DNA of 17,905 nt from Candidatus Helarchaeota archaeon (GCA_013375455.1 JABXJT010000099.1:1-17905), one strand, 5' to 3'. Positions 6,005 to 13,774 are shown, counted from the stretch's first letter. Translations and numbers: made by a program. The notes: generated from the letters alone by a model not told the origin.

Positions 6005-6013
6005 TTATAAAAG
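6005..6013 (+). promoter_or_regulatory. TATA box downstream of the palindromes
   Basis: TTATAAAAG on the plus strand is a good archaeal TATA match and follows the palindrome cluster. Transcription would start near 6035, but no convincing protein gene follows on this strand before 8550. The transcript could be a small RNA or could serve the doubtful frame at 6192. Confidence 0.4.
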
Positions 6014-6464
6014 GGATGAAATGATATCGCATTTAAAAATTGATTTTTATGCATTTAATAACTTCCAAATGTTACAACTAATCAATGACATTTACGGTCT
6101 AGAGTATTAGTCCCCCTAGATCGGTTTAAATTCGATTATCAATACTCCCCCTGTAAAAGTATCTATAAAATACACGATTTCTGCAAAAAATATGAAGACT
6201 AAACAAAATTACAAAAGGAAATGCAGCGGGAAATGGTCGGCAGCATTTTCAACGACATTGGGAACCCCACTTGTTGAATGGAAATCTGGTTCTTCGGTCC
6301 TATATTTTTTGTTGTCATTAAAAATGCATGAACTAATGGATGAAAGACCGAAATTTAAACTGAAACCTGAATGTTAACAGGAAAATAAGGCTGAAGAAAA
6401 GGGAAAAATCCTAAAACTTAATATGGCCAAATGAGTGCTATAATTTCATAACTCATTATCGTAA

Positions 6465-6749
6465 TCAATATAAAATCAAACGAAGCACCTGCATGCCATT
6501 TCTTATAAAAGAAATAAAAAGTGATGACCAAACAATAAAAAAAAGGCTTCTGAACCCCCACATTATCTGCAATAGACCTATATAAGAATTTTCAAAACTA
6601 TACTCCAATGGAACCGAACCATGAAGATACGAATAGCTATTCCTTTCAATGAAAGAAAATATAATCTGAATTATTAATAGAATGAAAAAACAGGTGATGA
6701 TAAAAATATATCCCTTAGAATATACATTTTTGTTAGTTATTTCTCCCAT
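6465..6749 (-). CDS. small two-helix membrane protein, LHGSVP-type (divergent third member)
   Basis: A 94-residue protein with two strong transmembrane segments (about 14-34 and 57-82). Between them lies SYLHGSVPLEY (40-50), containing the exact LHGSVP hexapeptide at the equivalent place in the two TFB-linked membrane proteins. The rest is divergent, and the loop after the motif is about 10 residues longer. It starts at ATG 6749 with GGTGGG about 9 bases upstream on the minus strand. There is no TFB beside it; the next gene upstream on this strand is the MFS transporter, about 250 bases away. Family membership rests on the motif and topology; function is unknown. Confidence 0.6.
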   Translation of the reverse strand: MGEITNKNVYSKGYIFIITCFFILLIIQIIFSFIERNSYSYLHGSVPLEYSFENSYIGLLQIMWGFRSLFFIVWSSLFISFIRNGMQVLRLILY

Positions 6750-6880
6750 ATTACTTTCCCACCATTAATTTTTTAAATTGATAAAAAAAATGAAATACTT
6801 TCCATGAGTTCATTCAGCAGAGAGTTCAAAAGTTCTAAGAAAATGATTTCTTAAAAACTTAATTTAAATTTTTACATAAA

Positions 6881-6898
6881 AGTCGGATATGACCGACT
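6881..6898. other. hairpin between MFS gene and small membrane-protein gene
   Basis: AGTCGG and CCGACT arms flank a 6-base loop. On the plus strand it is followed by ATTTTTATAC, on the minus strand by TTTTATG. It could end the minus-strand MFS transcript or be an operator at the start of the 6749 gene's leader. Confidence 0.35.
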
Positions 6899-6957
6899 AT
6901 TTTTATACAAACAAAATGACGCATGTTTGTAACTTTTACGGTACTAAGATTGTGAGA

Positions 6958-6996
6958 TTGAACAGGCTAATTGTTCAAGTTTGTCTGGGTTTGTCT
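6958..6996. terminator. hairpin and tandem 8-mers just after the MFS stop codon
   Basis: TTGAACA (6958-6964) and TGTTCAA (6972-6978) form a perfect 7-bp stem 20 bases beyond the MFS stop on the minus strand. Between the stem and the stop codon lie two GTTTGTCT copies (6979-6986 and 6989-6996) at a 10-base period. There is no U-run after the stem, so it may protect or process the 3' end rather than terminate. Confidence 0.3.
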
Positions 6997-6998
6997 AA

Positions 6999-8486
6999 CT
7001 ATAGAGGTAGAGTTCTTTGAATTCTTCTTGCACGTTCCTGAAGCAGTGCATTTAATCGGCTTAATTCTATCGGAACAGAACTAATTAATGGAAGAGTGAA
7101 TAAAATAGAGAGAAAATAAATCCCTCCCACAACCGCAAAACCCCATTGATAAGCCTCGCCATAGAAGATAAATAACGCGCCCATTGTTAAAATTCCCATT
7201 GCTCTTCCCAAAGTTTGTGCTAGATTATTCAAGGAGAAAATGGTCGTCCGCATTTCGGGAGGATTACAATCACTAAGAATGGAGAAAGAAATGGATATCA
7301 ATCCAGAGATGAGGAAGGCTCCAATCACCAGGAACACTGTAAATAAACCCACCATTAAAGTATTATTTATCGTGAAAACCAATGAAAATGCTAATACCAA
7401 AAAACCAGGTCCGATAACCAAGGATTCTATGAGCACCTTCACTTTCCCATCGGGTTTCCGAGAAAATTTGCGATCTGCGCGCCTTGACCAAAACATCGCA
7501 CCGATTGTCTGCGAACTGAAAATCATTAAAAAGAATAGTACTGCCATCGAAGACGAAAATGCGTGATCATTCACCATCATCCGAATAAAATAATAGGTAA
7601 TACTTCCAGAGGCGACATATAGGATGGTGTTAAATATAATAACCAACAAATTTGTCCGATTCTTCAGCATTGATGATAGATTTTTCCTATCAATACGGAA
7701 ATTATAGTGGCTACCTTCTGAAATTACCTCACAAAGTTCCTCCTCTTGTATGCCTCTCTTTGGGTCCTTTATGTCTATAACGAATCCGGTTAATACTAAA
7801 CCAAAAGACGCTATTACCGCGAAAGGAATAGGCCAAGGAATGATTCCAACCGTTAACCCTGAGAGAAGAAATCCCAAGCCCGCTCCAATCATCGCTGCGA
7901 TGTCCAACAATCCAAAAGCTTTCGCCCGATCTTTTGGAGGCGTGAGATCCATCGCCATGGAAAAAGCGAGGGGCGTGATGGCGGCATACCCTACAGCAGT
8001 AACCATCTGGAAAGAAAATAATTGTGAATAATTTTGGGATATACTGGTCAAAAACAATCCAAACGACCAAATAATCGTGGCTATAATTAACAACAATTTA
8101 CGAGAAGATTGAATATGGTTGGAAAGGCGATCCTCTATTCCAACCCAAATGAATGATAAAGAACCGCCAATTAGAAGAAATATAGCACTAATATTCCCGA
8201 TTTCCGCTTCACTTGATAGACCAAATGATGTTGCAATCTCCCCGACAAGCGGAGCTAATAAGACCGTCAAGCTCCAAGATAACATAACTAAAAAGAATAG
8301 TGTAAAAAAGTGAGTTCTTCTAGAAGGAGTAATTTTATATGATATACGGGTCTCGGATAGGACGGGTATATCATAAAGGTAGAATCGCTCTTCGGAGCCG
8401 CGTTCTAGATTTATTCTATCCGTGATTATTAAAGCATTACAATGCTTTAATTTTCTTTTTTCTGATCGAAAATTTAATAAACACAT
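6999..8486 (-). CDS. major facilitator superfamily transporter
   Basis: A 495-residue integral membrane protein with about 12 hydrophobic helices from residue 58 onward. The loop between helices 2 and 3 (EDRLSNHIQSSRK) and the equivalent loop in the second half (RRADRKFSRKPDGK) fit the MFS loop A pattern. DLTPPKDRAKAFGLLDIAAMIGAGLGF and CNPPEMRTTIFSLNNLAQTLGRAMGI (given here as family-style segments, near the fifth and eleventh helices) resemble Spinster-type and drug-exporter-type MFS proteins. The substrate cannot be told. Residues 1-57 are a hydrophilic extension that is long for the family, yet no other in-frame start exists before the ATG inside helix 1. ATG 8486 has no Shine-Dalgarno and may be leaderless. 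A 24-base palindrome falls within codons 12-20. It is divergent from the lipid cluster, with 63 bases between starts. Confidence 0.85.
   Translation of the reverse strand: MCLLNFRSEKRKLKHCNALIITDRINLERGSEERFYLYDIPVLSETRISYKITPSRRTHFFTLFFLVMLSWSLTVLLAPLVGEIATSFGLSSEAEIGNISAIFLLIGGSLSFIWVGIEDRLSNHIQSSRKLLLIIATIIWSFGLFLTSISQNYSQLFSFQMVTAVGYAAITPLAFSMAMDLTPPKDRAKAFGLLDIAAMIGAGLGFLLSGLTVGIIPWPIPFAVIASFGLVLTGFVIDIKDPKRGIQEEELCEVISEGSHYNFRIDRKNLSSMLKNRTNLLVIIFNTILYVASGSITYYFIRMMVNDHAFSSSMAVLFFLMIFSSQTIGAMFWSRRADRKFSRKPDGKVKVLIESLVIGPGFLVLAFSLVFTINNTLMVGLFTVFLVIGAFLISGLISISFSILSDCNPPEMRTTIFSLNNLAQTLGRAMGILTMGALFIFYGEAYQWGFAVVGGIYFLSILFTLPLISSVPIELSRLNALLQERARRIQRTLPL
8428..8451. promoter_or_regulatory. 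perfect palindrome inside the MFS N-terminal coding region
   Basis: Arms ATTAAAGCATT (8428-8438) and AATGCTTTAAT (8441-8451) are perfect reverse complements around an AC spacer. The site lies 36-59 bases inside the MFS reading frame and about 100 bases from the divergent gene start. This is the size and symmetry of a dimeric repressor site placed to block early elongation or a nearby start. Confidence 0.45.
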
Positions 8487-8549
8487 TTCTAATCAACAAA
8501 ATTTATTACCAAAATTTATCATTTCTCACTCTAAATCAGGGTGACATTG
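8487..8549. promoter_or_regulatory. divergent promoter region, MFS versus lipid cluster
   Basis: Only 63 bases separate the two starts, and they contain two AAATTTAT-type A+T elements (8498-8508 and 8511-8520). Read leftward, the second is about 29 bases before ATG 8486 (leaderless MFS mRNA). Read rightward, it is about 30 bases before ATG 8550. The two directions may therefore compete. Confidence 0.35.
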
Positions 8550-9404
8550 ATGGATATTATCGCCAATGATATTCTCATACATGCCATCGTAGGTCTTATC
8601 ATCGTCTCTGCTTTTGGCGTGCTTTCTATTAAATTAAGAATAGTTTCCTTTTCAGGATTAATTGCTGGATTTATCGTAGGATATATCGTTTGGATTTTTG
8701 GTGGCTGGACATGGTTTATCATTATTTTAATGTTTCATCTTTCTGCCGCATTTTTCACGAAGTTTAAATATAAACGAAAGGTAAAACAGGGACTAGCGCA
8801 GGAGAAGGGTGGTGCTCGTGGATGGCCGAATGTATTTGCTAATGGAGGGTTTCCAACCATCTGTGCGGCATTAGAAGGCATTTTTGTAATTTTAATTATT
8901 GGAGGCGCTTTTGATATCTTTCTTTTTGGGTTCATTGGAGCAGTTGCAACAATGACTGCCGATACGATTGCCACTGAAACAGGCTTGCTATCCAAAACCA
9001 ATCCGCGACTCGTTACTAAACTACGTAAAGTAGTAGAGCCTGGCAGTTCTGGGGGCGTTACCATATTAGGTGAGCTAGGTGCCCTTGTAGGGACCCTCAT
9101 TATTGGCGGGATGGCGTGGCTTCTTGCTGGTCTGGGATTATTAGCTTCCTCCTTTACCTACCAATTGCTTATTGCGGCGGTTGTGGCTGGAATGCTTGGT
9201 TGTCTAGTAGATAGTGTCTTTGGTGCATCTATCCAAGGAATTTTCCAATGTAATGTTTGTAATAAAATCACAGAAAAGGCGAAGCATTGTGGGAAGAAAT
9301 CAACACACCTACGAGGGATGGCCTTTTTTGAGAATAATATGGTAAATTTTGTAGCTTCGATGAGTGGAGGACTAATCGCCATGGGATTATTCTTATTATT
9401 CTAA
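8550..9404 (+). CDS. DUF92 membrane protein, likely isoprenyl-phosphate kinase (VTE6-like)
   Basis: A 284-residue, multi-pass membrane protein of the DUF92/COG1836 (TMEM19) family. Seen: GARGWPNVFANG (88-99), ADTIATETG (137-145), PRLVTKLRKVVEPGSSGGVTI (about 152-172, the family hallmark), and a C-terminal cysteine/histidine group (CNVC, then HCGKK) that may bind metal. Known of the family: plant and cyanobacterial VTE6 phosphorylates phytyl phosphate to phytyl diphosphate. Inferred: the archaeal protein converts a C20 prenyl phosphate to its diphosphate, next to a VTE5-type kinase that would make the monophosphate. I chose ATG 8550 over the GTG at 8541 because GGGTGA (8539-8544) then acts as the ribosome site. 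It is the first gene of the lipid cluster, 10 bases before the next. Confidence 0.85.
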   Translation: MDIIANDILIHAIVGLIIVSAFGVLSIKLRIVSFSGLIAGFIVGYIVWIFGGWTWFIIILMFHLSAAFFTKFKYKRKVKQGLAQEKGGARGWPNVFANGGFPTICAALEGIFVILIIGGAFDIFLFGFIGAVATMTADTIATETGLLSKTNPRLVTKLRKVVEPGSSGGVTILGELGALVGTLIIGGMAWLLAGLGLLASSFTYQLLIAAVVAGMLGCLVDSVFGASIQGIFQCNVCNKITEKAKHCGKKSTHLRGMAFFENNMVNFVASMSGGLIAMGLFLLF

Positions 9405-9414
9405 AGATGGAAGT

Positions 9415-10185
9415 TTGAAATTAATGAATGATTTAATCGTTTTAGGAATTGCTTATCTTTATGTGGTAGTCGTGTTAGTTGTAGGGGAAATTCTAAGAAA
9501 AGTTTTTGATAAATCTTCTGAATTCACACGTAAAATAATTCATGTTTTTGCTGGTTTTTCGATCTATACGGTTCTGTTTTTTGATCACCCATGGGTTGCT
9601 AATATCGTAGCAGGAACTTTTATTATTCTATTATATTTAGCAGGTCCTTCCAGTCCTGTTAAAGCGCTTCGTGAAATGTTCGGAACGATGGAACGTGAGG
9701 AAGAAGGTGAAAAGCTTTGGGGTCCTTTTTATTACGCTGTTTCTGTTTTATCATTAACTTTTATTTTTACGGTCATAGATTTTTTTACGGTCACAAATCT
9801 CGTGCATTATTATTGGTTAGCAGCAGCTCCACTCACGATAATGTTTCTCGGTGATGGCTTAGCCGCTACTATTGGGAAAAAATATGGAAAACATGTCTTT
9901 ACCGTGGTTGATGGGGCAAAACGGTCAATTATCGGATCTTTAACTATGTTTGGTGCGGGATTCGGTGGAGCGGTCCTTGCAATGTGGTTTAATGGAATAT
10001 TCGCAATTGAATTTAATAATATACCCGTTGTCCCATTAACTTGGGATTTAATAATCATTCTCGCCTTAATTGCAGCAGGGATTGCTACATTAATTGAATT
10101 CTTTAGCCCCTCAGGAATGGATAACCTAACAGTTCCTCTTGGAACCACTCCATTACTCGTGATGTTCTTTATTATCGTTCTGTAG
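9415..10185 (+). CDS. COG0170 membrane kinase, dolichol/phytol kinase-like
   Basis: A 256-residue membrane protein with 6-7 hydrophobic segments, of the SEC59/VTE5 dolichol kinase and CDP-diacylglycerol synthase-like group. Hallmarks seen: RKIIHV (39-44), LGDGLAATIGKKYGK (145-159), KRSIIGS (169-175) and GMDNLTVPLG (234-243). Known of the family: CTP- or ATP-dependent phosphorylation of dolichol (SEC59) or phytol (VTE5). Inferred: phosphorylation of geranylgeraniol or a longer archaeal polyprenol, upstream of the adjacent DUF92 step. A CDP-lipid synthase role cannot be excluded, although the archaeal CDP-archaeol synthase belongs to a different family. TTG 9415 (10 bases after the previous gene) or ATG 9424 could be the start; neither has a strong ribosome site. 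Its stop touches the next gene. Confidence 0.8.
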   Translation: MKLMNDLIVLGIAYLYVVVVLVVGEILRKVFDKSSEFTRKIIHVFAGFSIYTVLFFDHPWVANIVAGTFIILLYLAGPSSPVKALREMFGTMEREEEGEKLWGPFYYAVSVLSLTFIFTVIDFFTVTNLVHYYWLAAAPLTIMFLGDGLAATIGKKYGKHVFTVVDGAKRSIIGSLTMFGAGFGGAVLAMWFNGIFAIEFNNIPVVPLTWDLIIILALIAAGIATLIEFFSPSGMDNLTVPLGTTPLLVMFFIIVL

Positions 10186-10194
10186 GTGTTCAAA

Positions 10195-11265
10195 ATGGAA
10201 GCTTTTCATCGCATAGAACTACCCCGTGAAATAATTATTGGTCGTGAGGTCCATTTAAAGGTGGGCGACTTCTGCCAGACCTATGGATTTCAAGAGAGTG
10301 CAATTGTGGTTTGTGATTCCACAACACTTAAAATCGCCGGAGAAGCCATTGCATCATCATTGAAGGAAAAGGATTTTACAAAAGTTGAAAGCGTTCAGAT
10401 AACTGCTGCAGACACAGATAATGTAAAACGCGTGAAGAAAATAATTCAAGATATTTCTCCATCAATTTTGATTGGTGTTGGTGGCGGAAAGGTTATTGAT
10501 GTTACAAAATTAGCTTGCTTAAATGATTCTCATAGAAATTTACCGTATATTAGCATCCCTACGATTCCATCTCATGATGGAATTGCTTCCCCTAGAGCTT
10601 CCATCAAGGGACTTGAAACATCTTACTCAGTGATGGTCCAATCACCAATTGCAGTTATCGCAGATACCAAAATAATATCTCAGTCGCCGTACCGATATCT
10701 GGCGAGTGGTTCTGCAGATGTAATCGCCAACATTACTGCAACGGCAGACTGGGAATTGGCTCACAAGTTGAAAGGTGAATATTACGGCGAATTTGCCAAT
10801 ACCCTCTCAAAAATGTGTGCCGAATTTGTTATGCGAGGTGCCCGCGTCATTACGAGGGGTATCGAGGAAAGTTACCGGATCGTTTTAGAGGCATTAATTA
10901 GTAGTGGGATAGCCATCAGCATTGCAGGAACGAGCCGTCCCGCAAGTGGCAGTGAACACGCATTTTCTCATGCGTTGGACCTGATTGCAGAATATGCTGC
11001 CCTTCATGGCGAACAAGTCGGAGTCGGCACCATTATGATGGCATACCTGCATAGCTTAGACTGGGAAAAAATTCGCGATACTCTAAAAGTCATTCGCGCT
11101 CCCATTAATGCAAAGCAGCTCGGAGTCTCTGAAGATGCCGTCATAAAAGCATTAATGAAGGCCCATAAGATCAGGGGTACATCCCGCTATACCATATTAG
11201 GAGAAAACGGGCTCACTAAAGAAGCTGCCTTAAATCTTGCAAAAGTGTGCGAAATAATCGAATAA
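10195..11265 (+). CDS. egsA: sn-glycerol-1-phosphate dehydrogenase
   Basis: A 356-residue NAD(P)-dependent, zinc-dependent enzyme. It reduces dihydroxyacetone phosphate to sn-glycerol-1-phosphate, the archaeal lipid backbone, in the cytosol. Motifs of the iron-alcohol-dehydrogenase/GldA-like fold: GGGKVID (96-102, dinucleotide binding), IPTIPSHDGIASP (121-133), GSADVIAN (172-179, with metal ligand Asp175), SGSEHAFSHALD (251-262, metal-binding His) and HGEQVGVGTIMM (271-282, His271). The catalytic set is complete and the length is normal. ATG 10195 is preferred to the GTG at 10186, since AGGTG at 10184-10188 then serves as the ribosome site. It overlaps the preceding stop region, so the genes are translationally close. 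It is the clearest archaeal lipid marker in the window. Confidence 0.95.
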   Translation: MEAFHRIELPREIIIGREVHLKVGDFCQTYGFQESAIVVCDSTTLKIAGEAIASSLKEKDFTKVESVQITAADTDNVKRVKKIIQDISPSILIGVGGGKVIDVTKLACLNDSHRNLPYISIPTIPSHDGIASPRASIKGLETSYSVMVQSPIAVIADTKIISQSPYRYLASGSADVIANITATADWELAHKLKGEYYGEFANTLSKMCAEFVMRGARVITRGIEESYRIVLEALISSGIAISIAGTSRPASGSEHAFSHALDLIAEYAALHGEQVGVGTIMMAYLHSLDWEKIRDTLKVIRAPINAKQLGVSEDAVIKALMKAHKIRGTSRYTILGENGLTKEAALNLAKVCEIIE

Positions 11266-11304
11266 AATTTTTTAATTTACACTCTTGAATGATGAAGTGA
11301 TAAA

Positions 11305-12645
11305 ATGAAATATGACATCATAATAGTAGGTGCTGGTACAGGTGGCGCTTTAGCCGCCAAAACCACTGCAAAGCTAGGATTAAATACTTTACTACTTGAA
11401 CGGAAACCAGCGGAGTCAGTTGGTGATAAGGTCTGTGGTGACGCCGCCGAACAACGGGATTTTGATCAATTGAATATTGCTTTACCAAAAGGTGATGAAT
11501 TAGAAAATACTATCAAAGCTTCGAATCTTTACTCCCCTGATCAACGCGTCTGTCGATCTCTTTCCGAAACTGGGAGTGCTGGTTTCATTATAAATAGAAT
11601 AAAATTTGGACAGCGGCTATTAAACGAAGCGCGAGATACTGGATTAGAATTCTACGATCAAATGATGGTATTGAAACCGAAATTCTCCCAAGGGGCTGTT
11701 GTCGGGGTTGAAGCCAAGGACATGCGAACCGATGCACAGAAGGAATTCGAGAGTAACGTGGTGATCGATGCGAGTGGATTCCATTCGCCCCTACGGAAAG
11801 CAATGACCAGCCCCTACATCGAGAGTGAAATCGAGCCCAATGATTATATCATTTGTTATCGTGAGATACTGCAAGTGGGTGGCATGGATTGGGATCCGCA
11901 TTGCATTCATATTTTTCTATCTCAAGAAAAAGCACCTGGTGGATATCTCTGGTACTTTCCAGAATCAGAAAATAAGGTTAATCTTGGTATTGGAGTCTAC
12001 GCTGACCCAAAATATAAGGTCAAAGAATATTACAAGCGTTACTGCTTGCCAATGGCCCAAGAACCCATTGAAATCATCCATCAAGGTGGTGGCGTAGTAC
12101 CCGTTCGCCGACCACTATGGTCCCTTGTAGAAAGCGGTATTATGTTCGTGGGCGATGCCGCTTGTCAAGTCAATCCCCTTCATGGTGGTGGCATCGGGTC
12201 ATCAATGCGAGCAGGTATTTATGCAGCGGAGACTGCCGCTGATGCGATTGAGATCGGCGATTGTTCTATTGATGGATTATGGGCCTATAATAAGCGATAT
12301 GCAAAAGATCAGGGCGGAAATTTTGCCTCATTAGATTTATTACGCATTGCAATCCAACGATTTACAGACGATGAACTCAATTTTGGACTTCATCGGGGAC
12401 TTCTCTCCAACCAAGATATTATGAATATTGCAAGTGGGCGGATTGTTCGTCCAAGTGTTTTGGACATCATTGGGCGCGCAATTCGTGGAATTGCCAAACC
12501 TGAATTGCTCTTAAACCTTTATTTTATCAATAATCAAATTAATAAAATGAAAGACATCTACAAAGCTTACCCCAATCGTCCAGATTTTGAACGATGGAAA
12601 GCAAGAGTCTTAAAATTATATGATAGAATTAGACGATTAATATAA
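11305..12645 (+). CDS. geranylgeranyl reductase family flavoprotein
   Basis: A 446-residue FAD enzyme that saturates the geranylgeranyl chains of archaeal ether lipids (digeranylgeranylglycerophospholipid reductase family). Seen: an N-terminal dinucleotide motif VGAGTGGALAA (8-18), KVCGD (42-46, the conserved Cys-Gly near the flavin), PGGYLWYFP (211-219, the family's YxWxFP substrate-cavity motif) and GDAACQVNPLHGGGIG (283-298, the second FAD motif). Length is slightly above the roughly 390-410 usual, with an added helical C-terminus. It begins 39 bases after G1P dehydrogenase; GAAGTGAT precedes ATG 11305. Context supports membrane lipid saturation; relatives also act on menaquinone or on free prenyl diphosphates, so the exact substrate is open. 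Confidence 0.92.
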   Translation: MKYDIIIVGAGTGGALAAKTTAKLGLNTLLLERKPAESVGDKVCGDAAEQRDFDQLNIALPKGDELENTIKASNLYSPDQRVCRSLSETGSAGFIINRIKFGQRLLNEARDTGLEFYDQMMVLKPKFSQGAVVGVEAKDMRTDAQKEFESNVVIDASGFHSPLRKAMTSPYIESEIEPNDYIICYREILQVGGMDWDPHCIHIFLSQEKAPGGYLWYFPESENKVNLGIGVYADPKYKVKEYYKRYCLPMAQEPIEIIHQGGGVVPVRRPLWSLVESGIMFVGDAACQVNPLHGGGIGSSMRAGIYAAETAADAIEIGDCSIDGLWAYNKRYAKDQGGNFASLDLLRIAIQRFTDDELNFGLHRGLLSNQDIMNIASGRIVRPSVLDIIGRAIRGIAKPELLLNLYFINNQINKMKDIYKAYPNRPDFERWKARVLKLYDRIRRLI

Positions 12646-12694
12646 AAGCGAACCAAATTTAATAATCTTGAAGCTGCATTCGGACGGGGATAAT

Positions 12695-13642
12695 TTGAGT
12701 GAACCTGACACTGTTCATAAAATTTTATTGGTGGGCTTGGATCAAGCAGGAAAAACATCAATTCTCAATGTTTTAAATGAAAAATATAACCAAATGGATA
12801 ACATTAAACCAACAGTAGGAATTGAACGCGATGAAATAAAGATACTGGGAATACCTATAAGGACCTGGGACCTTGGAGGGCAGGAGAAATTTAGGAAAGA
12901 TTATCTGAAACTGAAAAATGTCAGAATTTTTGACCAGGCTGATTCTATTTTTTTTGTGATCGACGTCTGGAACGCGACACGATTCGAAGAAGCCCTAAAT
13001 TACTACTCACAAATAATGGAGATATACGAAAAGCTCGGACAAAGACCTAAAATTGAAATTTTACTTCACAAAGTTGATCCAAATCTCCGCCACAACCCGA
13101 ATACCGATGAAATCCTCAAAAATCTCAAAAATTTATTCCAAGAAGAATCAGTAACCTACGAGATCTCTCTTTATGCCACTTCAATCTTTGATAGAAAATC
13201 CATCATTGAAGCCTTCTCAAAAAATCTACAAGATCTCATTGTAACCTTACAACCCTTCAAGAAACTCCTAGAATCCGTAGCGCTCTTGCAGAAACTCGAT
13301 GCCGCGATCCTCTTTGATGAGAATCTCATGATTCTTTCAGACTATTACAGAAATAAGGTAATCGAGGAGATGTGCCTAGATACAGTATATAATTCGGTAC
13401 ATTATCTCACTTATACTAATCCTAAACTTGCAGAAACCGATAAATTTACTACTAATTTTGAGCTTGTTTTGAACGTGAAGAATACACTGAAGAAATTCAC
13501 CTTTATGGACGCGAAATACAGAGGTTGGAATGTGTATTTATTGACAATGAGCGATAAAACGGCAGAAGTCGACCCAGACGCGATTTCTGCAAAATTCAAA
13601 ACCGTAGCACATATCTTTGAGAAAAAAGAAAAAGCTCAATGA
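12695..13642 (+). CDS. Rag/Gtr-like GTPase with roadblock-type C-terminal domain
   Basis: A 315-residue protein. Residues 1-180 form the GTPase domain: GLDQAGKTS (14-22, Arf/Rag-style P-loop), KPTVGIERDEI (39-49, Thr40 of switch I), WDLGGQEKFRKDY (58-70) and HKVD (125-128). HKVD in place of NKxD is the Rag/Gtr hallmark. TSIFD (162-166) matches the TSIWD of Rag proteins. Residues about 185-310 (ADEV-like LDAAILFDENLMILS at 201-215) fit a roadblock/longin-like domain, as in eukaryotic RagA-D, which signal nutrient state to TORC1 on lysosomes. TTG 12695 is preferred because CGGGGAT (12684-12690) sits just upstream; the TTG at 12668 has no ribosome site. It follows the reductase gene by 49 bases and may share its transcript. 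The archaeal role is unknown. Confidence 0.85.
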   Translation: MSEPDTVHKILLVGLDQAGKTSILNVLNEKYNQMDNIKPTVGIERDEIKILGIPIRTWDLGGQEKFRKDYLKLKNVRIFDQADSIFFVIDVWNATRFEEALNYYSQIMEIYEKLGQRPKIEILLHKVDPNLRHNPNTDEILKNLKNLFQEESVTYEISLYATSIFDRKSIIEAFSKNLQDLIVTLQPFKKLLESVALLQKLDAAILFDENLMILSDYYRNKVIEEMCLDTVYNSVHYLTYTNPKLAETDKFTTNFELVLNVKNTLKKFTFMDAKYRGWNVYLLTMSDKTAEVDPDAISAKFKTVAHIFEKKEKAQ

Positions 13643-13651
13643 GCAGTTTAA

Positions 13652-13659
13652 TTTTTTTT
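13652..13659 (+). terminator. T-run terminator after the Rag-like gene
   Basis: Eight consecutive T residues begin 10 bases after the stop codon at 13642. Archaeal RNA polymerase terminates at such tracts without a hairpin. This would end the lipid-cluster transcript and separate it from the next gene, which begins after 115 further bases of A+T-rich sequence. Confidence 0.5.
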
Positions 13660-13774
13660 GAGGCATTTAATGAACTTAGACATCTTACGTCAAAATTTTA
13701 CTAAAATTTTAAAATTTATGATTTAACTATTTGTTATTAGATAAAGTTTTAGGATTTTTGGAGATTAGGATAGT

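Larger units (their letters stand above)
5650..6464. other. gene-poor stretch with regulatory-looking elements
   Basis: About 0.8 kb without a convincing gene. It contains a G+A-rich run (5768-5785) that would act as a strong Shine-Dalgarno for a 30-codon frame at 5795-5887. It also holds a cluster of TGTATG/CATACA palindromes (5941-5977) and a TATA box (6005-6013). A 61-codon frame at 6192-6377 has no ribosome site and no recognisable domain. The promoter for the minus-strand membrane protein-TFB pair must lie at the left end; AAAATAGTTGGTATTTTAAT-like A+T-rich sequence is there on the minus strand. Confidence 0.4.

Noticed and set aside
6021..6110. 29-codon frame after the orphan TATA box
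   Set aside because: The ATG lies upstream of the predicted transcription start (about 6035), so this promoter could not express it.
6192..6377. 61-codon plus-strand frame (MKTKQNYKRK...)
   Set aside because: No ribosome site, no domain, odd composition. A neighbouring frame has a hydrophobic EIWFFGPIFFVVI segment broken by stops, so a relic is conceivable but not supportable.
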